From assembly GCF_004345705.1 (NCBI RefSeq), contig NZ_SLWV01000001.1:124001-188000 (forward strand): a stretch of DNA of 64,000 bases, written 5' to 3'. A program made the translations under genes and the position numbers. Positions 46,162 through 54,333 of this stretch are shown here, one piece after another. The first letter of the stretch is position 1; the number at the start of each line of letters is the position of its first letter. The notes under the pieces are model-generated. The model saw nothing but the letters and a program-made list of their open reading frames with translations, ran no database searches and was not told where the DNA came from. Source of the stretch: Marinisporobacter balticus. GTDB lineage: Bacteria; Bacillota; Clostridia; Peptostreptococcales; Thermotaleaceae.

Positions 46162-47322
46162 TTATTTAATCTTATTTATCTTTTTTGCAGGATTTAGGAT
46201 ATCTGTTATACGAATCCCATAGTTTTCATCAATTACAACAACTTCTCCTTTAGCCATAAATTGTCCATTTACTAGAATATCTAAAGGTTCTCCAACTAAT
46301 TTTTCAAGTTCCACAACCGTTCCTTGAGAAAATTCTAAAATTTCACTGATTGTTTTAGAAGCTCTACCTAATTCCACAGTAATTTCTAGTGGTACATCTT
46401 TAATTAAACTGATACTTTCTTTTCCATTACTTCCATACCCATTATCAAAAGATTGGAATTGCACAGGTTGCACATTTACTGGTTCTGTCCTTCTTGCACT
46501 AGGCATACCTGAACCTGGCATAGCATTATTATTACTCATATATCCCTCATTGCTCATCTGTTGCTGCATCCCATTTGCTTGTTGTTCTATAATTGGAGGG
46601 ATATTATTCATTTGATTACTTATAGAATTATGTTGTTCTTCTTGATAGTTTGTAGAAGTGCCATTTAGTAAATTATCTACTAAATCCTTTGCAAAAGATA
46701 TTGGTATAATTTGCATAATCTCACTATCAATAATATCTCCTACTACCATTTTAAATGCAATCTTTACGACTTGGTCATCATAACCTACAAAATCTAAGCC
46801 TTCTATATCCTTTGAAAAACTCATAGACATAGCCCTTGGGGGACTGATATCTATTTTACTATGAAACATTTCAGACAGAGAAGTGGCCGATGATCCTACC
46901 ATCTGGTTCATCGCTTCACCGATAGCACTTAAATGTAATTCTGTTAATTCTCCTGAATTGTTTGTTCCATCTCCACCCATCATAATATCCGTAATAATCT
47001 TAACATCATTTTCTTTTAATACTAAGAGATTTCCACCTTCAATGCCTTCTTTATATTTAACCTCAACAACAACAAAAGGCGTTGGATATTGTTTTGCTAG
47101 TTCTTCCATTGTTAACACAGATATCATTGGCGTCGTAATGGTAACTTTTTGCCCTAAAAGCGTAAACAATGTTGTTGCAGAAGTGCCCATACTAATGTTT
47201 CCTATCTCTCCTAAAGCATCTTTTTGATTTTCATTTAGTTCTATATGTTTTTTATCCTCCACAACCTGCGGGGTACCTTTCAATAAAGCATCTATTTCCT
47301 CTTGAGAAAGCATATCGGCCAT
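46162..47322 (-). CDS. fliY: Flagellar motor switch phosphatase FliY
   Basis: Switch-complex protein and CheY-P phosphatase. The 386-residue protein begins MADMLSQEEIDALLKG, a FliM/FliN-type N-terminal peptide that binds CheY-P. A CheC-like domain follows with two intact phosphatase motifs (ALGEIGNISMGTSA and SAIGEAMNQMVGSSA), then a Gln/Asn-rich linker (about 215-295) and a C-terminal FliN domain (LEITVELGRASKTISEIL to the end). The start chosen lies one base after the fliM stop region with GGAG nine bases upstream; in-frame ATGs inside fliM are less likely. Confidence 0.94.
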   Translation of the reverse strand: MADMLSQEEIDALLKGTPQVVEDKKHIELNENQKDALGEIGNISMGTSATTLFTLLGQKVTITTPMISVLTMEELAKQYPTPFVVVEVKYKEGIEGGNLLVLKENDVKIITDIMMGGDGTNNSGELTELHLSAIGEAMNQMVGSSATSLSEMFHSKIDISPPRAMSMSFSKDIEGLDFVGYDDQVVKIAFKMVVGDIIDSEIMQIIPISFAKDLVDNLLNGTSTNYQEEQHNSISNQMNNIPPIIEQQANGMQQQMSNEGYMSNNNAMPGSGMPSARRTEPVNVQPVQFQSFDNGYGSNGKESISLIKDVPLEITVELGRASKTISEILEFSQGTVVELEKLVGEPLDILVNGQFMAKGEVVVIDENYGIRITDILNPAKKINKIK

Positions 47323-47323
47323 T

Positions 47324-48310
47324 TTACTCATCTCCATTCTCTACAACACCTTTTATTTGCACAGCCATCTTTTTCTTTTTTGTTCCAGGTTTTCCATAGT
47401 ATTTTAGATTATCTCCTACAAATATTTTCATATCATCATTTACCAAAGCATCTAATTGAACCACATCTCCTACTTGAAGATCAAGAAAATCACTTACTGT
47501 TATAAAAGTTCTTCCCAAAACAGCTCTAACTTGAACTTTCGTTTTTTCTACTCTGTGTGTAAGAAGTTCTTCATCTCCTTGTGTGCGTTCTTTATTTGTA
47601 CTAGTAAACCACAATCTTGTGTTCAATTTTGGTAAGATAGGCTCAATAACCAAATGAGGAATACATAGATTTACCATTCCTTCAACTTCACCAATCTTAA
47701 TATTCAATGTTATAAGAGCTATTGTTTCACTTGGCGAAACAATCTGAGCAAATTGAGAATTGGTTTCTATTTTTTCTAACCTTGGATCAATAGGTACTAC
47801 ATTTTCCCATGGTTCTTTAAATAACTTAATAATTTGCTTCATTAGTTTCTTTATCAATGAAATTTCAATTTCTGTAAAACTTCTCTTTTCCTCAATCGCG
47901 ATGCCACTACCTCCTAATATCCTATCAATAATTGCAAAAGCAATATCAGCAGTAATATCTAAAATAATCTGCCCATCTAGCGGGCTAAAATCTATAATCC
48001 CTAAAATCGCTGGATTTGCTATTGAATTGGTAAACTCATAATTAGATAATTGTTCTACACTTAACACTTCCACATGTATTAAACTTCTTAGATAACCAGA
48101 TAAGAAAGTATTTAACGCTCTAGAAAAATTTTCATGAATAATCTGGAGTGTTCGCAATTGATCCTTTGCAAATTTATTTGGTCTTCTGAAATCATATCTT
48201 TTAACTTTTGCTTCTTTTGTTTCCGCTTTCATTTCCTGTGCATCCACTTCACCGGTACTTAGTGCCTGGAGTAGCGCATCAATTTCACTTTGTGACAATA
48301 CATCAGACAA
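47324..48310 (-). CDS. fliM: Flagellar motor switch protein FliM
   Basis: C-ring protein that binds CheY-P and sets rotation sense. The 328-residue protein has the N-terminal CheY-P-binding peptide (DVLSQSEIDALLQAL), the CheC-like middle domain (FARALNTFLSGYLRS, PALGIIDF-like segment, DRILGG) and the C-terminal FliN-like domain (VRAVLGRTFITVSDFLDLQVGD). The start is a TTG eight bases after GGAGG. It is followed without a gap by fliY. Confidence 0.96.
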   Translation of the reverse strand: MSDVLSQSEIDALLQALSTGEVDAQEMKAETKEAKVKRYDFRRPNKFAKDQLRTLQIIHENFSRALNTFLSGYLRSLIHVEVLSVEQLSNYEFTNSIANPAILGIIDFSPLDGQIILDITADIAFAIIDRILGGSGIAIEEKRSFTEIEISLIKKLMKQIIKLFKEPWENVVPIDPRLEKIETNSQFAQIVSPSETIALITLNIKIGEVEGMVNLCIPHLVIEPILPKLNTRLWFTSTNKERTQGDEELLTHRVEKTKVQVRAVLGRTFITVSDFLDLQVGDVVQLDALVNDDMKIFVGDNLKYYGKPGTKKKKMAVQIKGVVENGDE

Positions 48311-48326
48311 TCACGATCCCTCCCTT

Positions 48327-48743
48327 TTATTGGATAATATACTCTACAAAATATGCATCCATAATTTCATCAGAGGGCACCACAGATTTTACAGATTTCA
48401 CTATTTCTTTTCGAAGAGCTTGTTGGCCCTTGTCACCTGATAATTGTGTTTCATCTTTACTTCTTAATAATTCTAATATCTTGTTTATTATTTCGGAGCG
48501 CTTGTTGTCTAATCCTTCATTTATTTTTTCATTCGCTATTTCTATCTCTATGTTTACTTTTAAAATTTTTCTACTCTCTTTTATATTTGCATATAATTCC
48601 CCCATAGAATAGGTGCTCGTTTGAACTTCTTTTGGGTTTTCATTTGCTTTTTTATTTGCTACAAAATAAAATACGCCACCCACAACTAATGCTGTTAAAA
48701 TAAAACCTATGACACTATATAATATTATTTTTTTTGTTGTCAT
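48327..48743 (-). CDS. fliL: Flagellar basal body-associated protein FliL
   Basis: Stator-associated membrane protein. The 138-residue protein has one N-terminal membrane helix (about 6-28) and an extracytoplasmic domain with the weakly conserved FliL pattern (LKVNIEIEIANEKINEGL, then INKILELLRSKDETQL and AYFVEYIIQ). It lies between motB and fliM. Sequence conservation in this family is low, and position supports the call. Confidence 0.87.
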   Translation of the reverse strand: MTTKKIILYSVIGFILTALVVGGVFYFVANKKANENPKEVQTSTYSMGELYANIKESRKILKVNIEIEIANEKINEGLDNKRSEIINKILELLRSKDETQLSGDKGQQALRKEIVKSVKSVVPSDEIMDAYFVEYIIQ

Positions 48744-48767
48744 TCTTCTACACCCTTTCTGAGCACT

Positions 48768-49520
48768 TTAATAATATGACTCTGATTTAACAAATTCAGA
48801 ACGAAGTATAACAATATCTACTCTTCTATTCTTTGCTTTATTCTCAACACTATCATTTGGTGCTACAGGGTGATACTTGCTATATCCTGATGCCGATAAT
48901 TTTTGAGGACTCATATCTGCTTCTTCAATTAAAAACCTTACTACATTTGAAGCTCTTGTCACAGAAAGCTCCCAATTTGTTGGAAATTTTTTAGAGTGTA
49001 TAATTGGATCAGCATCTGTATGGCCTTCAATCCTTATATATTTCTCTATAAACTCCTCCTGTTTTAATAGATCCGCTATAAATTCCAATGTCTTTTTCGC
49101 TACTGGCTTTAGTTGTGCATAGCCTGAATCAAAAAGCACATTATCTTTAAATCTAAGTAGTAATCCTCTTGCATCAAGGTCAACCAGTATTTGTTGCTCC
49201 ATCTCATTGTTCTCTAGATACTCTTCGATCTGCTCTTTTAGTTTTTTAAAGTCCTCTATCTCCTCAAGTTGTGCTGTTGTTTTTTCATCATTTAAGGCTT
49301 CTTGAATGTATTCTGTACTATCAAGGGTTTTTCCTCCTTCAAAAACACCTAAGGAACCTTGAAAAGACTGCATCACTGCTGAGAATTTTCTTAAATCTAT
49401 CGTTGAAAAAGCAAATAATAGTACAAAGAAACACAGTAGTAATGTCATCAAGTCACTAAAAGTAGTCATCCACGCAGGTGAACCCGCCTTTGTCTCTTCC
49501 TGTTTTCTTTTTCTTCCCAT
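48768..49520 (-). CDS. motB: Flagellar motor stator protein MotB
   Basis: Anchors the stator to peptidoglycan and carries the ion-binding aspartate. The 250-residue protein has a basic N terminus, a membrane helix with Asp23 in WMTTFSDLMTLLLCFFVLLF, a plug/linker region (about 50-110), and an OmpA-like domain (LLKQEEFIEKYIRIEGHTDAD, in part RIEGHTDADP near 170; NRRVDIVI near 232). It abuts motA. GGAGG precedes the ATG. Whether protons or sodium drive it cannot be told safely from the sequence. Confidence 0.95.
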   Translation of the reverse strand: MGRKRKQEETKAGSPAWMTTFSDLMTLLLCFFVLLFAFSTIDLRKFSAVMQSFQGSLGVFEGGKTLDSTEYIQEALNDEKTTAQLEEIEDFKKLKEQIEEYLENNEMEQQILVDLDARGLLLRFKDNVLFDSGYAQLKPVAKKTLEFIADLLKQEEFIEKYIRIEGHTDADPIIHSKKFPTNWELSVTRASNVVRFLIEEADMSPQKLSASGYSKYHPVAPNDSVENKAKNRRVDIVILRSEFVKSESYY

Positions 49521-50309
49521 TTAAGCCTCCACTCCCTCTTTATCATTACCTTCAGAGGTCTTTCTATGTTTTGGAGGAAGGAAAGATTTAAGTTTTACTT
49601 CAATAATTCTAGGATTCTCCCCTGCTTGAATAGACAAAAGTCCTTCAACCATTACTTCTTTAATCAATATCTCTTCTCTACTCCTAATTTTTAATTTTGC
49701 AGCAATAGGAATAAATATTAAGTTTGCAAGCAATGACCCATAAAAAGTAGTAATTAAAGCGACTGACATCTGTGGTCCTACAGCCGAGGGATCTTCTAGG
49801 GTTTTTAACATATTAATAAGTCCTATCAATGTACCGATCATTCCAAAGGCTGGTGCTAGACTTCCTAAAGTATCAAATATGCTTCGCCCTTCACCATGTC
49901 TTTCTTCAACAAATGCCAATTCTGTTTCTAAAATGTTTCTAACTAACTCAGGATCTGTACCGTCTACAATAAGCATAACACCTTTTTGCAAAAATTTATC
50001 ATCTATATTTTCTGCCGCCTCTTCAAGCGCTAACAGACCTTCACGTCTTGCAATGTTTGCAATTTCGATGATCTTTGAAATAATTTCCATAGGATCATGA
50101 TTTTTACTCGCAAAGGCTTTTTTTACAACAACCAGTGCGTCTTTTAGTTTATTCAACGGATAGGCTACACAAATCCCTGCAATGGTTCCCCCTAGGACAA
50201 TCACGATTGATGGTAGATTATAAAAAGTTGAAATACTTCCATCTATCACAATCCCCCATATAATCATTCCTAGCCCTGAAACGATTCCAATAATTGTTGC
50301 TAAATCCAA
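49521..50309 (-). CDS. motA: Flagellar motor stator protein MotA
   Basis: Ion-channel stator subunit that transmits torque to FliG. The 262-residue protein has four membrane helices (two near the N terminus, two at about 150-170 and 180-205) and the MotA signature LAPAFGMIGTLIGLINML (about 150-167). The charged cytoplasmic loop between helices 2 and 3 holds conserved arginine/glutamate positions around RREGLLALEEAAE. It starts with TTG seven bases after GAGGT and abuts motB. Confidence 0.96.
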   Translation of the reverse strand: MDLATIIGIVSGLGMIIWGIVIDGSISTFYNLPSIVIVLGGTIAGICVAYPLNKLKDALVVVKKAFASKNHDPMEIISKIIEIANIARREGLLALEEAAENIDDKFLQKGVMLIVDGTDPELVRNILETELAFVEERHGEGRSIFDTLGSLAPAFGMIGTLIGLINMLKTLEDPSAVGPQMSVALITTFYGSLLANLIFIPIAAKLKIRSREEILIKEVMVEGLLSIQAGENPRIIEVKLKSFLPPKHRKTSEGNDKEGVEA

Positions 50310-50312
50310 TGT

Positions 50313-50534
50313 CTACACCTCATTTCTCAAGGAGTTATGCTTTACTTCTAGATGTGAAAAAACTTGCTGTTTATATTTTATTATGTTGTTAATTATTTCG
50401 TCAATAGGTTCTAATACAATTATTTTTTTACCAGTAGTAAGGGTTATGACTGTATCCGGTGTAGACTCAATACATTCAATTAGATCACTATTGATTACAT
50501 ACTCTTTTCCACTTAATCTTGTAACATAAATCAT
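50313..50534 (-). CDS. flbD: FlbD/SwrD family protein
   Basis: A 73-residue protein of the FlbD family. The hallmark is MIYVTRLSGKEYVINSDLIE followed by a strand pair (DTVITLTTGKKIIVLE) and a C-terminal helix (IDEIINNIIKYK). In B. subtilis the homologue SwrD increases motor power by raising stator function; here it precedes motA by a few bases, which fits. The second ATG is used because AAAGGAT lies seven bases upstream. Confidence 0.9.
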   Translation of the reverse strand: MIYVTRLSGKEYVINSDLIECIESTPDTVITLTTGKKIIVLEPIDEIINNIIKYKQQVFSHLEVKHNSLRNEV

Positions 50535-50550
50535 GCGAACCATCCTTTAG

Positions 50551-50574
50551 ATTCCGGGCAAAGATGCCCGGAAT
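50551..50574 (-). other. Strong intercistronic hairpin between flgE and flbD
   Basis: A perfect ten-base-pair stem (ATTCCGGGCA/TGCCCGGAAT) with a four-base loop starts seven bases after the flgE stop. On the minus strand it is followed by CTAAAGG, with no T tract. It is unusually GC-rich for this sequence. Confidence 0.85.
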
Positions 50575-50580
50575 AAATTA

Positions 50581-52020
50581 TTATCTTTTTAAGTTTACTA
50601 ATTCCTGTAATATTTCATCTGATGTTGTAATTATTTTTGCACTTGCTTGGAACCCTCTTTGTGTTGTGATCATATCTGTAAATTCTTTAGCTATATCTAC
50701 ATTAGACATTTCTAATTTTCCGCCAGCTAAAGTAGAAAATCCACTTTCACCAGGCTTTCCTACAATGGGTGATCCAGAGTTTGCCGTATTGATAAACATG
50801 TTCCCTGATGTTTTTAAAAGTCCAGCAGGATTTTTGAATTTTGCCAAAGCAAGCCTTCCTATTGAACACTTCATCCCATTTGTAAAGGTCCCTTGAATGA
50901 TCCCGTCTTGCCCAATAGTATAAGTATCAAGGCTTCCCTGTTTATACCCATCTTGCTCGTCAGACATGGTAGATTCACCAGAAGTCATGATGATGTTATC
51001 ACTGTTAAGCTCTACATCAAAGCCTAAAGCTCCTGCACCATTTGTTAAACCAGCACCAACCTCTAATGATAGTTTCGGTGTATTGACTAATTTTCCACTT
51101 GAATCAAATTCTAATATTGGTGAAGTTCCAGTTGCAGTTGGAGGTGTAGTAGCAGCACCAGCATGTAACATGGTTCCATCTTTTTTTACATAGAATGTTT
51201 CAACTTGATATTGACTATTATTTATTGCTGGAGGTCCAGCAGCAACTTGTTTATCTTTAATCTTTATATACACTTGCTTAAAATTGTGCATCCCTCCCAA
51301 ATTATCAAATGCTTGAAAGGATACTTCCTTTGCGACTGCATCTGCGTAGGTAGGGTTTACTTCATATTTTCCATTTTTCAACAATAGTACAGCATCTTTT
51401 GTAGGATCATCACTTACATTACCCTGTGCAGGCTCAACACCAACAGTACCAAGATCAATAGTTTTTTCTGTCTCACTATTCAATTGTCCTGTTAATGTAA
51501 CTTTTGTAGTTGCTTTTGCTGGAAAGGTCATTGCTTTTGAAATAACTAATCCTTCTAGATTGCTCTTAAACGTTGGATTTTCCCCCATATCTTCTACACG
51601 ATAACCTAATACTCTAAGACCATCTGCATTATTTAGATTACCTGCTCGATCTATTTGAAAATTTCCTGCTCTTGTATAGCTTCTGTTTAGAAAACTCGCA
51701 TCATCAGAAACCATAAAAAAACCATCTCCATTAATCATTAAGTCTGTAGGTACATCCGTTGTCTCTGCAACACCTATTGTATGGATGGTATCCATGGCAC
51801 CAATACCAACACCTAACCCAATCTGTTGTGGATTTGTACCTCCTCTGCCACCTTGTGGGGCAGATGCCCCTTGTAATGTTTGGTTAAAAGTTTCTTTAAA
51901 TGTCATTCTGCTCTTTTTATATCCTACTGTATTCACATTGGCAATATTATTACTAATAACATCCATTTTTGATTTGTGAACACCAAGTCCTGACACTGCG
52001 GTAAACAATGCACGCATCAT
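50581..52020 (-). CDS. flgE: Flagellar hook protein FlgE
   Basis: Polymerises into the hook. The 479-residue protein has the N-terminal rod/hook signature (MMRALFTAVSGL then DVISNNIANVNTVGYKKSR), the hook-specific LMINGDGFFMVS (about 100-111), a variable surface region (about 165-390, rich in Gly, Ala, Thr) and the C-terminal helix with VDIAKEFTDMITTQRGFQAS. The start is the first of two adjacent ATGs, with AGGAGGT about eight bases upstream. A strong hairpin follows its stop codon. Confidence 0.95.
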   Translation of the reverse strand: MMRALFTAVSGLGVHKSKMDVISNNIANVNTVGYKKSRMTFKETFNQTLQGASAPQGGRGGTNPQQIGLGVGIGAMDTIHTIGVAETTDVPTDLMINGDGFFMVSDDASFLNRSYTRAGNFQIDRAGNLNNADGLRVLGYRVEDMGENPTFKSNLEGLVISKAMTFPAKATTKVTLTGQLNSETEKTIDLGTVGVEPAQGNVSDDPTKDAVLLLKNGKYEVNPTYADAVAKEVSFQAFDNLGGMHNFKQVYIKIKDKQVAAGPPAINNSQYQVETFYVKKDGTMLHAGAATTPPTATGTSPILEFDSSGKLVNTPKLSLEVGAGLTNGAGALGFDVELNSDNIIMTSGESTMSDEQDGYKQGSLDTYTIGQDGIIQGTFTNGMKCSIGRLALAKFKNPAGLLKTSGNMFINTANSGSPIVGKPGESGFSTLAGGKLEMSNVDIAKEFTDMITTQRGFQASAKIITTSDEILQELVNLKR

Positions 52021-52073
52021 TTTACATGACCTCCTTTTATTTACTGTAATATATCTCCTCAATCATTCAGCGA

Positions 52074-52105
52074 TATATAGCCTCCTATAAAGGTCCAGCT
52101 ATATA
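52074..52105 (-). other. Hairpin between the flagellar-operon protein and flgE
   Basis: Eight-base inverted repeat (TATATAGC/GCTATATA) with a 16-base loop spans the stop codon of the upstream gene. No T run follows. It may affect coupling to flgE; weak evidence. Confidence 0.35.
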
Positions 52106-52461
52106 ATTACAGCCCCATCAATATTCGTAAAAACATTATCTTTTAACTGTTCATCTGTCGCTACTGTAATAATCGTTTTATTTTGTACACTCGCAACAAA
52201 TGCTTTGTTATTCATAAGGATCAGTGTCTCTTTAATTCCCTTTTGATTTGCTTTATTTAAAGCTTCTTTAATTTTAAAAATTTCTTTATTGTCAAGCTTT
52301 ATATTTCTCGACGCTAACCGTTCTATTGCATGTTTAGAGAATTTTACATCTTTGTTCACAACATGATCTAGTAGCTGTGCGAAAGATTTATTTTGCACTA
52401 CTTTTTTAGATGTTATTTTTTGCGTTGTGGCATGAATATTTTGAATCATTATTTTATTCAT
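52099..52461 (-). CDS. Conserved flagellar operon protein (TIGR02530-like)
   Basis: A 120-residue protein found between flgD and flgE in Firmicutes. The core VKFSKHAIERLASRNIKLDNKE-type motif (FSKHAIERLASRNIKL near 44), then LNKANQKGIKETLILMNNKAFVAS (in part KGIKETLILMNNKAFV) and a C-terminal strand pair match the uncharacterised TIGR02530 flagellar operon family. It probably helps hook or rod assembly, but this is inferred from location alone. The ATG eight bases after GGAGG overlaps the flgD stop, so it is coupled to flgD. Confidence 0.8.
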   Translation of the reverse strand: MNKIMIQNIHATTQKITSKKVVQNKSFAQLLDHVVNKDVKFSKHAIERLASRNIKLDNKEIFKIKEALNKANQKGIKETLILMNNKAFVASVQNKTIITVATDEQLKDNVFTNIDGAVII

Positions 52462-52897
52462 CTCCACTGCCTCCTGTATCAACTTCAGGGTCAGAATCTA
52501 CTGGTGGTTTTATTCCATATGCTTCTAAAGCTTTATTTAATTTTATTAATTCACCAAGCACTTCTTTATTTAAGTTGTAGTTCATTGTATCTACTGTTAA
52601 AACATCTTTTACTGCATATGCAATATCTTCTCTTAATCCCTCCATAGATTTGTTAAAAGTTTGCATTTGTTCCAAACTGCTAAATTGAGCCATTTGTGCG
52701 AGCATTTCTTTATCTTCAACAGGATTTAATGGATCTTGATGACTAAGCTGTGTTACGAGAAGCTGTAAAAATGCATCTTTCCCCAATGTATCTTTTTTTT
52801 CTTTAACACTCGTTTTTTCTCCTCTTTCTATAGCCGCTGTTACTTTCTCACTATTCGTCACATTCGTTGTATTGTTATTAACTCCATCCACAGACAT
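52454..52897 (-). CDS. flgD: Flagellar hook capping/scaffolding protein FlgD
   Basis: Caps the growing hook so that FlgE can polymerise. The 147-residue protein has the conserved N-terminal domain (KDAFLQLLVTQLSHQDPLNP, about 40-59; EMLAQMAQFSSLEQM, about 63-77) and a short C terminus. The larger Ig-like C-terminal domain of enterobacterial FlgD is missing, as in many Gram-positives. AGGAGGTG precedes the ATG. It lies between fliK and the TIGR02530-like gene. Confidence 0.94.
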   Translation of the reverse strand: MSVDGVNNNTTNVTNSEKVTAAIERGEKTSVKEKKDTLGKDAFLQLLVTQLSHQDPLNPVEDKEMLAQMAQFSSLEQMQTFNKSMEGLREDIAYAVKDVLTVDTMNYNLNKEVLGELIKLNKALEAYGIKPPVDSDPEVDTGGSGDE

Positions 52898-52908
52898 TTT
52901 TTCACCTC

Positions 52909-54306
52909 CTAACCTAAATGATTGATTTTTGAAGTATTGATAGCACTTATATCATTTGCTTCTTCATTTAAAATTGAATCTTCATAATCTAATTTATCTA
53001 TAGCCATTTTTCCACTACTTTTTTTCTTGGAATTCATAAAATTTTGCTGTTTTTGAAAATCTGAGTCTTGTCCTACACTTACATTCAATTCAGAAATACC
53101 AAAACCTTTTTCATTTAGGGCATCACGTAGTGCATTAAAATTTGATTCTATAACCTCTTTTACTGCTTGATTTTCTGCAACAATATTTGCAATAACGATG
53201 CCTCTCTCAACGGCTATTTTCATAGACAGATTTCCTAAATTATCTGGTTTAAGCTGTAAAGACATTTCTGAACCTTTCTCATCTACGATCACTTGTGCTT
53301 TCTCAACCATTTGTTCTAAGATATTGTTAAAATTCGGTTTTTGTAACATATCATTTTCTATTTTTATATTTTCTACTGAGGTTACATTGCTCTGAACATT
53401 ATACGTGGTTGGTAATTCTTGTATTATTTTATCACTGATAATAATTTTTTGCTCTTTATTCGCAAAAAAACCACTTTTACCTTCTTTGTTTTCATTTTGT
53501 GACATTTGCCTCTCATTTTCCGAATCAGCCTTTGTTTCATTTTTTGTATTTACGGATACTTCATTTTTTACTGTTTCTGTATCTTTCTTAGCATCTTCTT
53601 TACTTTGTACGTTTGTTAAGTCTTTTTTATCGATTACATCATTCGTAACAGGCGTGTCTTTTGTTTTATCATATTGATTATCTTCTAATACTGCTTTAAT
53701 TTTTGATAATAGTTCATTAAAATCTTCTGATTCTACTTTCACTTCAGTTTGATCCATCGCTGTTTCAAATTGATTCATCAATTGCATAAGTGTTTCTTTT
53801 AGTGATGCCGTATCTTGCGTAGCTACAATATTATTTTGATCCATATTTGATAGAAATTCATTAATTTGTGATTTCAATTCTTCAAATGACGCAGTTACGG
53901 CAACGTCCTTTCCTTCAACAAGCATCTTTTTATCCATTTCTTCTAAAAGCTTATTCAACGAAGCAATAAAATCCATAAGTTCCTGTGGTAGTTCCTCTTT
54001 TGCATTGTCTTTTTCTGCATTTTCTATTTTTTCCATTGCTTCGTTATTTGTGATTGAATTTTTTTCAGTTTTCTCTTTTTGTATAGATTGACTTTCAGCA
54101 TTTAACTTTTCTTCACTATTTGTGTTCTCTATAAACTTTTCATCACTTTTTTTCTTGAAATCATATTCTTTTTGTTGTTTCATATTTTCACTTAAGATGC
54201 CATTAAAAGTGCTACTTTCTTTTCTTTTCATCAGATCCTTAGGCTTGCTCGTTGTGGATTGCGTATGATTAACTTGTGTCTTTAGATTCATTTGTAACGC
54301 ATTCAT
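52909..54306 (-). CDS. fliK: Flagellar hook-length control protein FliK
   Basis: Molecular ruler that triggers the FlhB substrate switch. The 465-residue protein is long, polar and low in complexity for about 320 residues (Lys, Glu, Asn, Gln, Ser rich; few aromatics), as expected for the exported ruler. It ends in the conserved hook-length domain (about 335-425: GSEMSLQLKPDNLGNLSMKI-type residues, then IVAENQAVKEVIESNFNAL). The ATG follows GGGGGTG. Confidence 0.9.
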   Translation of the reverse strand: MNALQMNLKTQVNHTQSTTSKPKDLMKRKESSTFNGILSENMKQQKEYDFKKKSDEKFIENTNSEEKLNAESQSIQKEKTEKNSITNNEAMEKIENAEKDNAKEELPQELMDFIASLNKLLEEMDKKMLVEGKDVAVTASFEELKSQINEFLSNMDQNNIVATQDTASLKETLMQLMNQFETAMDQTEVKVESEDFNELLSKIKAVLEDNQYDKTKDTPVTNDVIDKKDLTNVQSKEDAKKDTETVKNEVSVNTKNETKADSENERQMSQNENKEGKSGFFANKEQKIIISDKIIQELPTTYNVQSNVTSVENIKIENDMLQKPNFNNILEQMVEKAQVIVDEKGSEMSLQLKPDNLGNLSMKIAVERGIVIANIVAENQAVKEVIESNFNALRDALNEKGFGISELNVSVGQDSDFQKQQNFMNSKKKSSGKMAIDKLDYEDSILNEEANDISAINTSKINHLG

Positions 54307-54333
54307 TTTTTCACCCCCTTTCTAGTATTTTTA

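Noticed and set aside
47300..47330. GCCGATAT-like sequence at the fliY start considered as a SigD promoter -10.
   Set aside because: The TAAA element is only a few bases upstream instead of about 15, and the bases encode the conserved FliY N terminus.
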